Of a DNA stretch of 64,000 bases, positions 55,212 to 63,643 are shown one piece after another. The position numbers and the translations under genes were made by a program. Numbering within the stretch: position 1 is the stretch's first letter; the number at the start of each line of letters is the position of its first letter. The stretch comes from Dyadobacter sp. CY345 (lineage in GTDB: Bacteria > Bacteroidota > Bacteroidia > Cytophagales > Spirosomataceae). The notes beneath the pieces were generated by a model that was given only the letters and a program-made list of their open reading frames with translations, ran no database searches and was not told the DNA's origin. The stretch covers positions 62,001 through 126,000 of the forward strand of contig NZ_JAKFFS010000001.1 of the NCBI RefSeq assembly GCF_021502725.1, in the 5' to 3' direction.

Positions 55212-55371
55212 ACATGAAAGTTAATCAAAATCGCTCGAATCGGAAAGCTCGGAGACGTTGTCTTATATCCTGAGTCTCCTTATAAATCAGTTTTTTTAAT
55301 TTTAAGAAAGACAAGAGCAAAACAAGGGCGATATTTGTAAAAAAAATTTTTTGGGTAATAAATAAGAAGAT

Positions 55372-55617
55372 ATGACCAACAACGATATTCTAAAAAAGTT
55401 ACGTGTAGCACTTCATTTAAGAAATGATGAAATTATTCAAATTCTCGCGTTAGTTGATTTTAAAGTAACTGCCAGTGAATTAGGCGCATTATTCCGCAAG
55501 GAAGGACATGAAAATTACAAACCATGCGGCGATCAGTTATTGCGGAATTTTTTGAATGGATTAATTATTCACATGCGCGGACCTGCGCCTGATGGGAAAA
55601 TTCGTGATGAAGAGTAG
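55372..55617 (+). CDS. DUF1456 family protein, single-repeat form
   Basis: 81 residues: MTNNDILKKLRVALHLRNDEIIQILALVDFKVTASELGALFRKEGHENYKPCGDQLLRNFLNGL in segments is one DUF1456 repeat. E. coli YehS (about 156 residues) has two repeats, so this is a half-length member, as is common in Bacteroidota. Function unknown. Confidence 0.85.
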   Translation: MTNNDILKKLRVALHLRNDEIIQILALVDFKVTASELGALFRKEGHENYKPCGDQLLRNFLNGLIIHMRGPAPDGKIRDEE

Positions 55618-55680
55618 CCTGGCTATCAGTTAAAAGTGTTCATTTGACAAACAAAAACGCTTTGATCATTTCATTTTTTA

Positions 55681-55688
55681 TATCTTTG
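55681..55688 (+). promoter_or_regulatory. -7 element upstream of the CNNM/CorC gene
   Basis: TATCTTTG matches TAnnTTTG; a TTTG at 55661-55664 is a possible -33 with a short 16-nt spacer. The implied leader is about 75 nt. Confidence 0.5.
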
Positions 55689-55768
55689 ATTGTACCGGAT
55701 ATGATTTACGCTAATCAATCCGGTTAATTTTTTTACGCTTAACACTACAATCACTTAAAAAACAAAAA

Positions 55769-57058
55769 ATGGTCATTCAGGTTATTATTACCCTGGTCCT
55801 TGTACTTCTAAATGGTTTTTTCGTTGCTGCCGAATTTGCTATTGTAAAAATCAGAGCATCGCAACTCGAACAAAAGGCACAGGATGGGAACAAGATGGCC
55901 ATTTTGTCAAAAAAGATTGTGGCAAACCTCGATGGTTATCTCGCTGCGACGCAGTTTGGTATCACACTCGCAAGTCTGGGGTTGGGTTGGATTGGAGAAC
56001 CTGTTGTTTCGAAGATACTGATCGGAGGAATGGAGCTGATCGGCATCACACTTGATCCGGTTCTGGCTCATCAGATTGCATTACCTGCCGCCTTTGCGAT
56101 CATTACCGTTCTACATATTGTTTTTGGGGAATTAGCTCCTAAATCGATTGCCATTCAGCGGCCGGAAGCTACAACCTTGTTTTTGTCATATCCCCTTCAT
56201 ATATTTTTCATTGTCTTCCGCCCGATCGTCTGGATTTTAAATGGGATTGCTAATTTTATTTTAGGTGCAATCGGAATAAAGCCGACGCATGGCAGTGAGG
56301 TTCACAGCAGCGATGAGTTGCGGTATCTGGTCCAGCAGCAAAAGGAAAGCGGGATGATAGAGGCTGCGGATTATGATCTGATCAAAAATGCCTTCAATTT
56401 CTCTGAGCGAATTGCCAGGCAGGTAATGATCCCGCGAACAAAAATGGTCGGTGTTGATATCAATGATTTTACAGAAACGGATCTCGAAAAAATCATTGAA
56501 GAAGGATATTCCAGAATACCGGTTTATGAGGACTCCATGGATCAGATCATTGGTGTTTTGCATTTAAAGGATTTGTTGATGAAGATGAGAAAGGGAAATG
56601 AAATTGTTCTTTCTGATCTTGTCAGGCCAATTTCCATGGTTCCTGAATCAAAACCGATCGGAGCCATTCTGCGTGATTTTCAGCTGAGTCGTCAGCAAAT
56701 GGCTGTTATCGTCAATGAATATGGCGGTGTGGAAGGAATTGTGACGATGGAAGACATTCTGGAAGAACTGGTTGGAGAAATTCAGGATGAATACGATAAC
56801 GAAACGCCAATTGTTAAAAATGAAAACGGGAATTATCTGGTTTTAGGTTCGGCCTCGCTGAGTGATATCAATGAACACTTGCCGACAGATATTTTCAGGG
56901 AAGGTGATTATGAGACGCTGGCAGGTTTTCTTATCTCAAAATTTAACCGTATTCCATCGATAGGTGAAAAGATCCGTACGAAGGATTATGAATATATGGT
57001 CATGAAAAAGCAGCGTAGTATGATAACGCTTGTGCAGATCACAGCCTTGGAAGAATAA
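55769..57058 (+). CDS. Hemolysin-family CNNM/CorC protein (DUF21-CBS-CorC_HlyC)
   Basis: 429 residues. DUF21 membrane domain at 1-190 (LVLLNGFFVAAEFAIVKIRASQLEQ; FGELAPKSIAIQRPE), a CBS pair at about 205-335 (RQVMIPRTKMVGVD; YSRIPVYEDSMDQIIGVLHLKDLL; GGVEGIVTMEDILEELVGEIQDEYD) and a C-terminal CorC_HlyC domain (LVLGSASLSDINEHLPTD). CNNM/CorC proteins take part in Mg2+/Co2+ efflux. Monocistronic, normal length. Confidence 0.9.
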   Translation: MVIQVIITLVLVLLNGFFVAAEFAIVKIRASQLEQKAQDGNKMAILSKKIVANLDGYLAATQFGITLASLGLGWIGEPVVSKILIGGMELIGITLDPVLAHQIALPAAFAIITVLHIVFGELAPKSIAIQRPEATTLFLSYPLHIFFIVFRPIVWILNGIANFILGAIGIKPTHGSEVHSSDELRYLVQQQKESGMIEAADYDLIKNAFNFSERIARQVMIPRTKMVGVDINDFTETDLEKIIEEGYSRIPVYEDSMDQIIGVLHLKDLLMKMRKGNEIVLSDLVRPISMVPESKPIGAILRDFQLSRQQMAVIVNEYGGVEGIVTMEDILEELVGEIQDEYDNETPIVKNENGNYLVLGSASLSDINEHLPTDIFREGDYETLAGFLISKFNRIPSIGEKIRTKDYEYMVMKKQRSMITLVQITALEE

Positions 57059-57066
57059 CAAATTTT

Positions 57067-59418
57067 CTATTTCAGGGAAAGATCGATTTTTAAAACCTGT
57101 TGATTTCGCATGATTTCAAGGTCCAGTTTGCCGGTCCAATTATATTGCTGGCGAATTGCTTCCAATCTTACTACGTTTCCCGCTTCCTCGTTATTGGCCG
57201 TCCTGATCACATCGCCGGCTTGAAGTTTGCTTTTTGAAAGGATACTCGAAGCAGGGATTTCGACAAGAATAACACCTTTTTCATCCGGCAGTCCAAAGGC
57301 GGAACGATCGCCCAGGCCATTTACATTTCTGATTTTGGCACCCAGCCAGACAGCTTCCTGCAACTCTTTTTCCAGCGCTGCATTAAGCAAAACAGGAAGC
57401 TCAACTTTAACAGCCATTTTTCGAAGACGAGCTTTTGTTACGCCAAAATTGTTCATCGGGAAATTCTTAAAGCCGGTTCTCAAAGCAAAACTGGATGACT
57501 TAACGTGATAATTTCCACTTTTGGCATCTGTAAAAACAGCATCACCAGCCTTACTGTTTTTGTCGATGTTCAGGATTTGCGCACTTGCCAGCGCAGTTTC
57601 GTCGGGGAAAAGATTATTGTTTACCTCCTTACCCCAGTCGTTGACCAAAATCGGAAAATAAGGACGCATAACAATATTTTTTCTAAAAACATCACCGCTG
57701 TTTTTAAACCAGACGTGCGGATGAAAAGAGTTATTGATCAGGATATTATTTTCGGCCATGCGACTGAATCCTTCCCGGAATTTAAGTCCGCCGCTTAGCA
57801 AAACGTTGTTATAGATATGGTAATTGCTGCTTCCGTCGTCAAGGTCGATATCCCAGCCATGATCGCACCGGAACCGGTTATTTCTTATCACGATCGTTTT
57901 TTGAGCATCAAGAAATATCAATTCCGGATGTTTTGAAACAAGGCTATCCATGGTTTTTCTATTCGGATGCCAGAATCGATCCCGTCCCCAGGAGTTAAAA
58001 GCACCGTGATCGCCTGTCTCCATGACGGTCTCAAAAACGTCATTGTTTTCAATTAAATGTCCACCCCAGCAACCATCTCCGATATTTATTCCGGCACGCG
58101 GGACGCGATAAATGGTATTATGACGTACCAAAATCTCTGAGGCCATCTCAATCTGCACCGCGGTTGACTGTTTTTCAATTTTTCCAATATCATGTATCAG
58201 ATTATTTTCGGCAAAGCAACCGGAAGGAAACCGATTATTTTTCGGGCCAGGAGTTTTATCCAGTTTAGTATAGGGAACAAAATTATCATAACCAAAAGCC
58301 GGAGAGCGGACGGCTGAACTATCTCCGACAAAACAGATCGCGCTGGCACCGATGTCATGAAAATGAGAGCCTGAAACCCCGGAAGCATGATTATATCCGC
58401 TGAACAAAACTGCGTTTCCGCCTAAAAAAGCGAATTCCGAATCTTCAACAACACAGTCTTCCGTATTTTCCATCAGAATGGCACCGCCACGATAAATCAT
58501 CCAGTCACTTCTCAAAAGAGGCTCATAATGTTCCATGAAGGTTCTTTCAGTATGCGTAAACCTGATTCCTTTCACAGTCACATTACGAACTGGTTTGTCC
58601 GGAGTGCCCTTAATTTCAAGAATATGTTTAAGATTGGAAACCTCAATCGTTGCTGTTTTGAGGTCACTTCCTGGCTGAGGATACAGATATAATGTTTCCG
58701 ATTTTTTATCATAATACCATTCGCCGGGCGCATCCAACTCTTCAAAAACGTTTTCAACAAAACGGTACTTCGGATGAAGCGGCGCAGGACGGTTGTTTTG
58801 CCAGCCTCCTTCCATATCAGCTTTCCCGTTTGCAATTCCCGTAATCCGGTAGTGAAAACTTCCCCATTCGCCCTGATGTAGTGCATGAAAATAACCGCCC
58901 GCCGGATTTTTCCATTTGGTCATCCGTTCCTGTGAAATTGCATCTTCCGCAGTTCCGTTAAACACCCGGGCGGTCGAGTCGAAATTAGGATATCGTGCAA
59001 GAATCTGTGGTATTCCGTTTACAAACAATGCCTCAAAGCCGGTATTTTCAATTTTTGCCTTCGAGATATTTTCGTTGTATTTTTCCCAGTCAGGAGATAA
59101 TTTCAAGCCAGCACTAAAAGCGACTTTTTCATTTTTGAACGCTTCGATGGATACTGTTTTTCCATTTAATACGTTCTCATTGAGCATTATAGTTTGGTCA
59201 AGGTAATAAGTTCCTTGGCGAATAAGTATGGTAATTTGGCTATGTTTTAACTGATTTATTTTATTAATAGCACCTGATGGTGTTTTCAAAGGAGAGGTGA
59301 TTGAACCTGCATTTGCATCGTTTCCGGATGGAGAAACGTATAATTTATGTTGGGCGTATGAAGTGAATGAGACAACCTGGATCCAGATAAGCAACGTGTA
59401 AAAGTATCTATTTCGCAT
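57067..59418 (-). CDS. Secreted right-handed beta-helix protein with C-terminal PDZ-like domain
   Basis: 783 residues. After a signal peptide the chain has DUF1565-like KLYVSPSGNDANAGSITSPLKTPSGAINKI, then parallel beta-helix turns from about 270 to 600 (VEDSEFAFLGGNAVLFSGY, VRHNTIYRVPRAGINIGD, VIRNNRFRCDHGWDIDLDDGSSNYHIYNN). The last 80 residues (GVILVEIPASSILSKSKLQAGDVIRTANNEE) read as a PDZ fold. Parallel beta-helix proteins of this type act on or bind polysaccharides. The PDZ-like end is unusual and may bind protein C-termini in the periplasm. Confidence 0.8.
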   Translation of the reverse strand: MRNRYFYTLLIWIQVVSFTSYAQHKLYVSPSGNDANAGSITSPLKTPSGAINKINQLKHSQITILIRQGTYYLDQTIMLNENVLNGKTVSIEAFKNEKVAFSAGLKLSPDWEKYNENISKAKIENTGFEALFVNGIPQILARYPNFDSTARVFNGTAEDAISQERMTKWKNPAGGYFHALHQGEWGSFHYRITGIANGKADMEGGWQNNRPAPLHPKYRFVENVFEELDAPGEWYYDKKSETLYLYPQPGSDLKTATIEVSNLKHILEIKGTPDKPVRNVTVKGIRFTHTERTFMEHYEPLLRSDWMIYRGGAILMENTEDCVVEDSEFAFLGGNAVLFSGYNHASGVSGSHFHDIGASAICFVGDSSAVRSPAFGYDNFVPYTKLDKTPGPKNNRFPSGCFAENNLIHDIGKIEKQSTAVQIEMASEILVRHNTIYRVPRAGINIGDGCWGGHLIENNDVFETVMETGDHGAFNSWGRDRFWHPNRKTMDSLVSKHPELIFLDAQKTIVIRNNRFRCDHGWDIDLDDGSSNYHIYNNVLLSGGLKFREGFSRMAENNILINNSFHPHVWFKNSGDVFRKNIVMRPYFPILVNDWGKEVNNNLFPDETALASAQILNIDKNSKAGDAVFTDAKSGNYHVKSSSFALRTGFKNFPMNNFGVTKARLRKMAVKVELPVLLNAALEKELQEAVWLGAKIRNVNGLGDRSAFGLPDEKGVILVEIPASSILSKSKLQAGDVIRTANNEEAGNVVRLEAIRQQYNWTGKLDLEIMRNQQVLKIDLSLK

Positions 59419-59527
59419 ATTGTCAACGTAGATTGAAAATTATGTAACTCTTTCCTGGTTAAATTAAGATTTTCTCATTACTATTCTACCCATTTTTAAA
59501 TGGACACACTTGCAAAATATTATTGCC

Positions 59528-59866
59528 ATGAAGTATTATTCAAAATTGGTGGCTGGGGTTATTCTTCAAATATGGGCAGGAGGTTTTCTATTTGCACAGA
59601 CCAAAGTGCCAAAAGATTCTCTTCCTCCTTATGCGCAGATTATGCCGAAGTTTTCAGAAATGACTGATTATATTAGTCCTGTTGTAGATGGGATTCAAGA
59701 GTTGCCGTCAGGAAAGGCCCCAGCTTCGAATCAATTGAATGCAGATGGTTCCATAAAAGTCAATCGGACCGGAGAAATTATTGTTCCTGCTACAACGCCT
59801 GATGTAATGAAGATTAAAAGGCAAAAAGACTTGCCAGGTCCGGTAAAAAAGGTAATTAAAAAATAG
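59528..59866 (+). CDS. Hypothetical small secreted protein
   Basis: About 112 residues from the ATG at 59528, chosen because it starts the signal peptide (MKYYSKLVAGVILQIWAGGFLFAQ). The mature part is Pro/Lys-rich with no recognisable fold (PPYAQIMPKFSEMTDYISPVVDGIQELPSGKAP). I know no family. Confidence 0.5.
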   Translation: MKYYSKLVAGVILQIWAGGFLFAQTKVPKDSLPPYAQIMPKFSEMTDYISPVVDGIQELPSGKAPASNQLNADGSIKVNRTGEIIVPATTPDVMKIKRQKDLPGPVKKVIKK

Positions 59867-59908
59867 TTACATAAATAAAATCGGGCGTTGTGTTTCTTGG
59901 TTAACAGA

Positions 59909-60598
59909 TTAGTCTTTACTGTAAATTTTCAAAACGGTTTCACGAAGTTTCATCCCTGGCTCGCTCAGTACAAACGCGATGTTTTCGGCAATATCTGATG
60001 CAGCAACCCATTTAGAAAAATCAGCATCGGGCATGGCTTTGCGATTCGTGGGTGTATCAATGATCCCAGGTACAATGACTGTTGCAGTAATATTTTTTGA
60101 TTTTCCTTCCGCGTTAATGAACTCAGCCATTTTGAAAACAAGTGATTTGGAAAGTGCATATGCGAAGTTATCTTTTCCCTGATCAGCTTCAAGTGCAGGT
60201 CTGGCTCCGATAAAAATAAATTGCCCGCCGCCGCTGCTCTCGAAATGTTTCATGAGTGGTTTGACCAGATGGAAAGCTGTGAAAAAATTAATACTGAACA
60301 TTTTTTCAAGTAGCGCATCATCGGTAGCATGAAGATCTCCGGGCGTATATCCGCCTACCAGAAAAATTCCAGCCTGAATTGTCGACGCTTTTTCAAGTGT
60401 TGTAGTGACAAAATCCATAGCTGCTTCCTGATCTGACAGGTCAACAACCTGGCTTATTACATTTTCGAGGTCGTTAAAAGCTTCCGATTTTGTTGACCCA
60501 AATGTTACATATAAGTTATTGCCGCCTTCACTGAGTTTTTTTACTACGTCCTTTCCCAGTCCTCCTGATGCTCCACTAATGATGATATTTTTAGACAT
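59909..60598 (-). CDS. SDR family oxidoreductase
   Basis: 229 residues, Rossmann fold with SGASGGLGKDVVKKL (TGxxxGxG-type NAD(P) site), and the catalytic YALSKS (YxxxK). Ser of the triad is probably in FIFIGARP, where the usual Ser is not clearly present. Substrate unknown. Confidence 0.85.
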   Translation of the reverse strand: MSKNIIISGASGGLGKDVVKKLSEGGNNLYVTFGSTKSEAFNDLENVISQVVDLSDQEAAMDFVTTTLEKASTIQAGIFLVGGYTPGDLHATDDALLEKMFSINFFTAFHLVKPLMKHFESSGGGQFIFIGARPALEADQGKDNFAYALSKSLVFKMAEFINAEGKSKNITATVIVPGIIDTPTNRKAMPDADFSKWVAASDIAENIAFVLSEPGMKLRETVLKIYSKD

Positions 60599-60666
60599 TT
60601 CTATTATTGGCTGATGTGATTGCTAAAATAAGGAAGTAGTAGGAAAAGTGTGCGGTTTGGATAAAT

Positions 60667-60708
60667 AAAAAAGAGAAGCCGGCTAAAACGCGTCGACTTC
60701 TCTTTTTC
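60667..60708. terminator. Intrinsic terminator between galU and SDR genes
   Basis: aaaaaagagaag (60667-60678) pairs with cttctcttttt (60697-60707); A and T runs on both sides. Confidence 0.75.
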
Positions 60709-60742
60709 GGTCAGGACCTACCTGGAACCTCAGCTTTTTGCT

Positions 60743-61606
60743 TTATTTATTCAAAAGGTCAATCAGAAACTTTCTGAATGGTTCTGCAAATTCTTTCCTT
60801 TTCAGTGCGAACTCAACGGTTGTTTTAAGATAATCCAGCTTATCACCGATATCATGACGTTTCCCTTCGATGTGATGCGCGTAAATATTCTCGCGTTTCA
60901 GAAGAAGCAACAGGGAATCCGTCAACTGGATTTCATTATTTTTTCCTTTTGGTGTTTGTTCTATCGTATTAAAAATTTCCGGGGTCAAAATGTAACGACC
61001 TGCAATTGCAAGATTGGAAGGCGCAAGTTCAATGGCTGGTTTTTCAACCAATGTGCTCAATTCTAAAATGGTATCGCTTAGCGATGTGCCACCAACAATG
61101 CCATAACGATTAACCTTATTTGCCGGAACCTGTTCAACCGCGATCACCGATCCGCCATACTGCTCATAGGTATCCATCAATTGCTGCGTAACCGGGATTA
61201 CTGAATCCATGATCGTGTCACCCAGTAAAACTGCAAATGGTTCATTACCAACATGATGCCGTGCGTAATAAATGGCATCGCCCAGTCCGTTTGCTTCTTT
61301 CTGACGTACGAAATGGACATTGGCCATATCAGCCAGACGGCGCATTTCATTAAACCAGATCATGTCTTCTTTTTCTTCAAGACGGGATTCAAGCTCAACA
61401 TTTCTGTCGAAATGATCTTCAATCGCACGTTTCCCTTTTCCTGAAATAATCAAAATATCTTCAATCCCTGAATCAACAGCTTCCTGCACAACATATTGAA
61501 TTGTGGGAATGTCGATGATAGGCAACATTTCCTTCGGCATCGATTTGGTCGCTGGCAAAAAACGGGTTCCTAGTCCGGCAGCAGGAATTACAGCTTTACG
61601 AATCAT
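60743..61606 (-). CDS. galU: UTP--glucose-1-phosphate uridylyltransferase
   Basis: 287 residues. The nucleotidyltransferase signature GLGTRFLPATKSMPKEMLPIIDIP opens the protein, followed by VVQEAVDSGIEDILIISGKGKRAIEDHFD, FAVLLGDTIMDS (metal-binding Asp) and VEKPAIELAPSNLAIAGRYIL. It makes UDP-glucose from glucose 1-phosphate and UTP. It lies 149 bp behind a glucuronokinase-like GHMP kinase on the same strand, which may feed it a sugar 1-phosphate. Confidence 0.95.
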   Translation of the reverse strand: MIRKAVIPAAGLGTRFLPATKSMPKEMLPIIDIPTIQYVVQEAVDSGIEDILIISGKGKRAIEDHFDRNVELESRLEEKEDMIWFNEMRRLADMANVHFVRQKEANGLGDAIYYARHHVGNEPFAVLLGDTIMDSVIPVTQQLMDTYEQYGGSVIAVEQVPANKVNRYGIVGGTSLSDTILELSTLVEKPAIELAPSNLAIAGRYILTPEIFNTIEQTPKGKNNEIQLTDSLLLLLKRENIYAHHIEGKRHDIGDKLDYLKTTVEFALKRKEFAEPFRKFLIDLLNK

Positions 61607-61633
61607 GATTTTGGCTTTCGGCAGTCGGCTATC

Positions 61634-61757
61634 AGCAATCGGCTGGCAGATAAATGCCTGTTGGTTAAATTTTTTAGATATATTTTATATTACTCTAATT
61701 ATTAGGAAAATTTGTATCGACTAGTCGCCGACTGTTACTGGCCGACAGCCGATTGCT
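61634..61757. repeat. Inverted copies of a gtcggc-rich repeat flanking an AT-rich core
   Basis: agcaatcggct (61634-61644) and agccgattgct (61747-61757) are exact inverted copies 102 nt apart, each embedded in further gtcggc/gccgac units. They flank an AT-rich core between galU and the GHMP kinase gene, whose stop codon lies in the right arm. Confidence 0.5.
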
Positions 61758-62751
61758 AAATTACAAACGGCTTAATTACCCTTGCATTGTATTTTTTGAG
61801 TTTTACAAAAAGCTGGTTTAGCATATCATCGTCTTTATAGATTCCGATAATGGTTCCGCCGGAACCGGCAAATTTGGCTGACGCTCCGCAGGATCGCGCT
61901 TCGTTGATCAGTTTTTTATTAGATTCCGGGACGTTATATATCTGACAGCGAAGATCGAAATTCTGGTTCATTAGTTCGTGGAGGTCGTCAGGCCGGCCCT
62001 CTTTCAAAGCAGTATGCGCTTCTTTTGCTTTCTGTGCGATTTGTCCCAGGACGTCGATCACATCCTGTTCGCCGCGATCAAATCTGGCGCGGACGTCACT
62101 GTGAACTTTCCCCGAAACTTTGCTAAGATTGGTATTGTAAGCGACATAAAGCTTGGGCAAAAGTGCCGGGTCTATTCTTTCGTAAAGTCCGTATCCCTGG
62201 GTTTGAATCAGCGATTTGTCAAAATCCATATACACACAACCTTCATAACACTGGATAACACGGTCCTGCAAACCAGCAGCAATCCCCAATTCTTCCGTTT
62301 CTGAAACCATCACCAGCTGTGGCAGAATTTCGATAGGGATTTCTACCTTGTAAAATTGCATCAAAGCCCTGAAAAGCGCGACAACAATTGCGCTGGAACC
62401 AGACATTCCTACCTGACGGGGTATTGAGGATCGGTATCTTACAGTAAAATTCCGGTTGGGTAATTTGATATTGTTATCTTCACAATAATCAGCAAATTTT
62501 TTGATGCCTGCTTTTATTAATGGAATTCCGCCATTGTAACCCAGCATACTGACAGAATCGCGCAGATGAAAAACGCTGCGGAATGTACTGCCATCCTGCG
62601 GTTCTGGCTCTATGTGCAGCTCTGGGGATTCGTATAAAGAAATAGATGCTCCGAAATTCCGGACAGATATTGATATTGTTTTTCCAAAAAAACCGTCAGA
62701 AGGATTTCCCAGCAGCCCGGCCCGGGCATATGCGCGTGTTTCAATAATCAA
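61756..62751 (-). CDS. GHMP kinase, glucuronokinase-like
   Basis: 331 residues. N-terminal RAYARAGLLGNPSDGFFGKTISISV closely resembles the start of plant glucuronokinase; the GHMP ATP loop is PRQVGMSGSSAIVVAL (111-126) and the C-terminal motif is KFAGSGGTIIGI. Glucuronokinase phosphorylates glucuronate at C1. Other GHMP sugar kinases (galactokinase, mevalonate kinase) lack that N-terminus. Substrate assignment is inference. Being next to galU supports a salvage route to a UDP-sugar. Confidence 0.75.
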   Translation of the reverse strand: MIIETRAYARAGLLGNPSDGFFGKTISISVRNFGASISLYESPELHIEPEPQDGSTFRSVFHLRDSVSMLGYNGGIPLIKAGIKKFADYCEDNNIKLPNRNFTVRYRSSIPRQVGMSGSSAIVVALFRALMQFYKVEIPIEILPQLVMVSETEELGIAAGLQDRVIQCYEGCVYMDFDKSLIQTQGYGLYERIDPALLPKLYVAYNTNLSKVSGKVHSDVRARFDRGEQDVIDVLGQIAQKAKEAHTALKEGRPDDLHELMNQNFDLRCQIYNVPESNKKLINEARSCGASAKFAGSGGTIIGIYKDDDMLNQLFVKLKKYNARVIKPFVI

Positions 62752-62890
62752 TGTAAATATTTTTTAACGTCAAAGTAGTAACCTGTTGACGAAGCTTTAC
62801 AGCTTTGTCCCTTAATAGAATCTGACGCTCAATAACGTAAAATTTATCAAAAAATAATGCTTAATTAAAATATTTTCTCTGCCAATTAAT

Positions 62891-62932
62891 AAAAAAAGGA
62901 CAGACCAGGTACGTATTCGACCCGATCTGTCC
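62891..62932 (-). terminator. Intrinsic terminator of the YceI gene
   Basis: On the minus strand ggacaga (62932-62926) and tctgtcc (62904-62898) form a 7-bp stem around a partly paired interior, then seven T. Confidence 0.65.
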
Positions 62933-62952
62933 GCCAATATTTCTGCCTAAAA

Positions 62953-63489
62953 TTAAGCTTGTTTAATCAACTGGATATTGATCACCAATTTGATTTCGTC
63001 GCCAACTACAACACCACCTGCTTCGGTTGTGGCGTTCCATGTTAAACCAAATTCCTTACGGCTGATTTTACCTGTAACCTCGAAACCCGCTTTGCTTTGA
63101 CCATAAAAGTCTGTCATCGCTCCGCCATATTCAGCATCTAAAACAACTGGATTCGTTACACCTTTAATGGTTAAATCACCTTTAAGTTTATAAGTGTCTT
63201 CACCCGTTTTTTCCAGACCTGTCGAAGCGAAAGTTAATTTTGGGTAATTTTCTGCATCAAAAAAGTCGCCTGAACGAAGGTGTTCGTCACGTTGAGCCTG
63301 ATTTGTGTCGATGCTGGCAACATCAGCAGAGAAATTAATACTTGCTGTTGTCAAATCGTCTCCGTCAGTTTCGGCCGTTCCTTCAAAAGTTTTGAATGCG
63401 CCTGTAACAGTTGAGATTACAAGGTGTTTCACTTTGAACTGAATCTCTGAATGCGTTGGGTCAATAACCCATGATGTTTTAGTTGACAT
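62953..63489 (-). CDS. YceI family protein
   Basis: About 178 residues from the ATG at 63489 (MSTKTSWVIDPTHSEIQFKVKHLVISTVTGAF). The frame is open to 63570 but that stretch runs through an operator-like palindrome. YceI lipocalin blocks: FKTFEGTAETDGDDLTTASINFSADVASIDT, RDEHLRSGDFFDAENYP, GDLTIKGVTNPVVLDAEYGG. The fold binds polyprenoid or isoprenoid lipids. No signal peptide is present, so this is a cytosolic form. It may answer to a MarR-type regulator elsewhere, as suggested by the palindrome. Confidence 0.9.
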   Translation of the reverse strand: MSTKTSWVIDPTHSEIQFKVKHLVISTVTGAFKTFEGTAETDGDDLTTASINFSADVASIDTNQAQRDEHLRSGDFFDAENYPKLTFASTGLEKTGEDTYKLKGDLTIKGVTNPVVLDAEYGGAMTDFYGQSKAGFEVTGKISRKEFGLTWNATTEAGGVVVGDEIKLVINIQLIKQA

Positions 63490-63519
63490 GATATCTAATG
63501 TTTTGATTAATATGTTTCT

Positions 63520-63546
63520 ACATTTAATGTATATACATGTAAATGT
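63520..63546. promoter_or_regulatory. Long palindrome upstream of the YceI gene, MarR-type operator candidate
   Basis: acattta is followed by the perfect 12-bp palindrome atgtatatacat, a single g, and taaatgt: a nearly perfect 26-bp dyad with a 1-nt offset, ending 31 bp before the YceI ATG. Confidence 0.55.
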
Positions 63547-63643
63547 CAGAAAAAGTTTTAAAAATGACAAAAAAAATTCTCAATCTTTTTAGACTGAGAA
63601 TTAAAGTACTGATAATGAAATGTTTACTTTTATTTATTTTAAA

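Noticed and set aside
63490..63570. Upstream extension of the YceI frame
   Set aside because: YceI proteins begin at the TSWVIDPTHS block, and the extension spans the operator-like palindrome.
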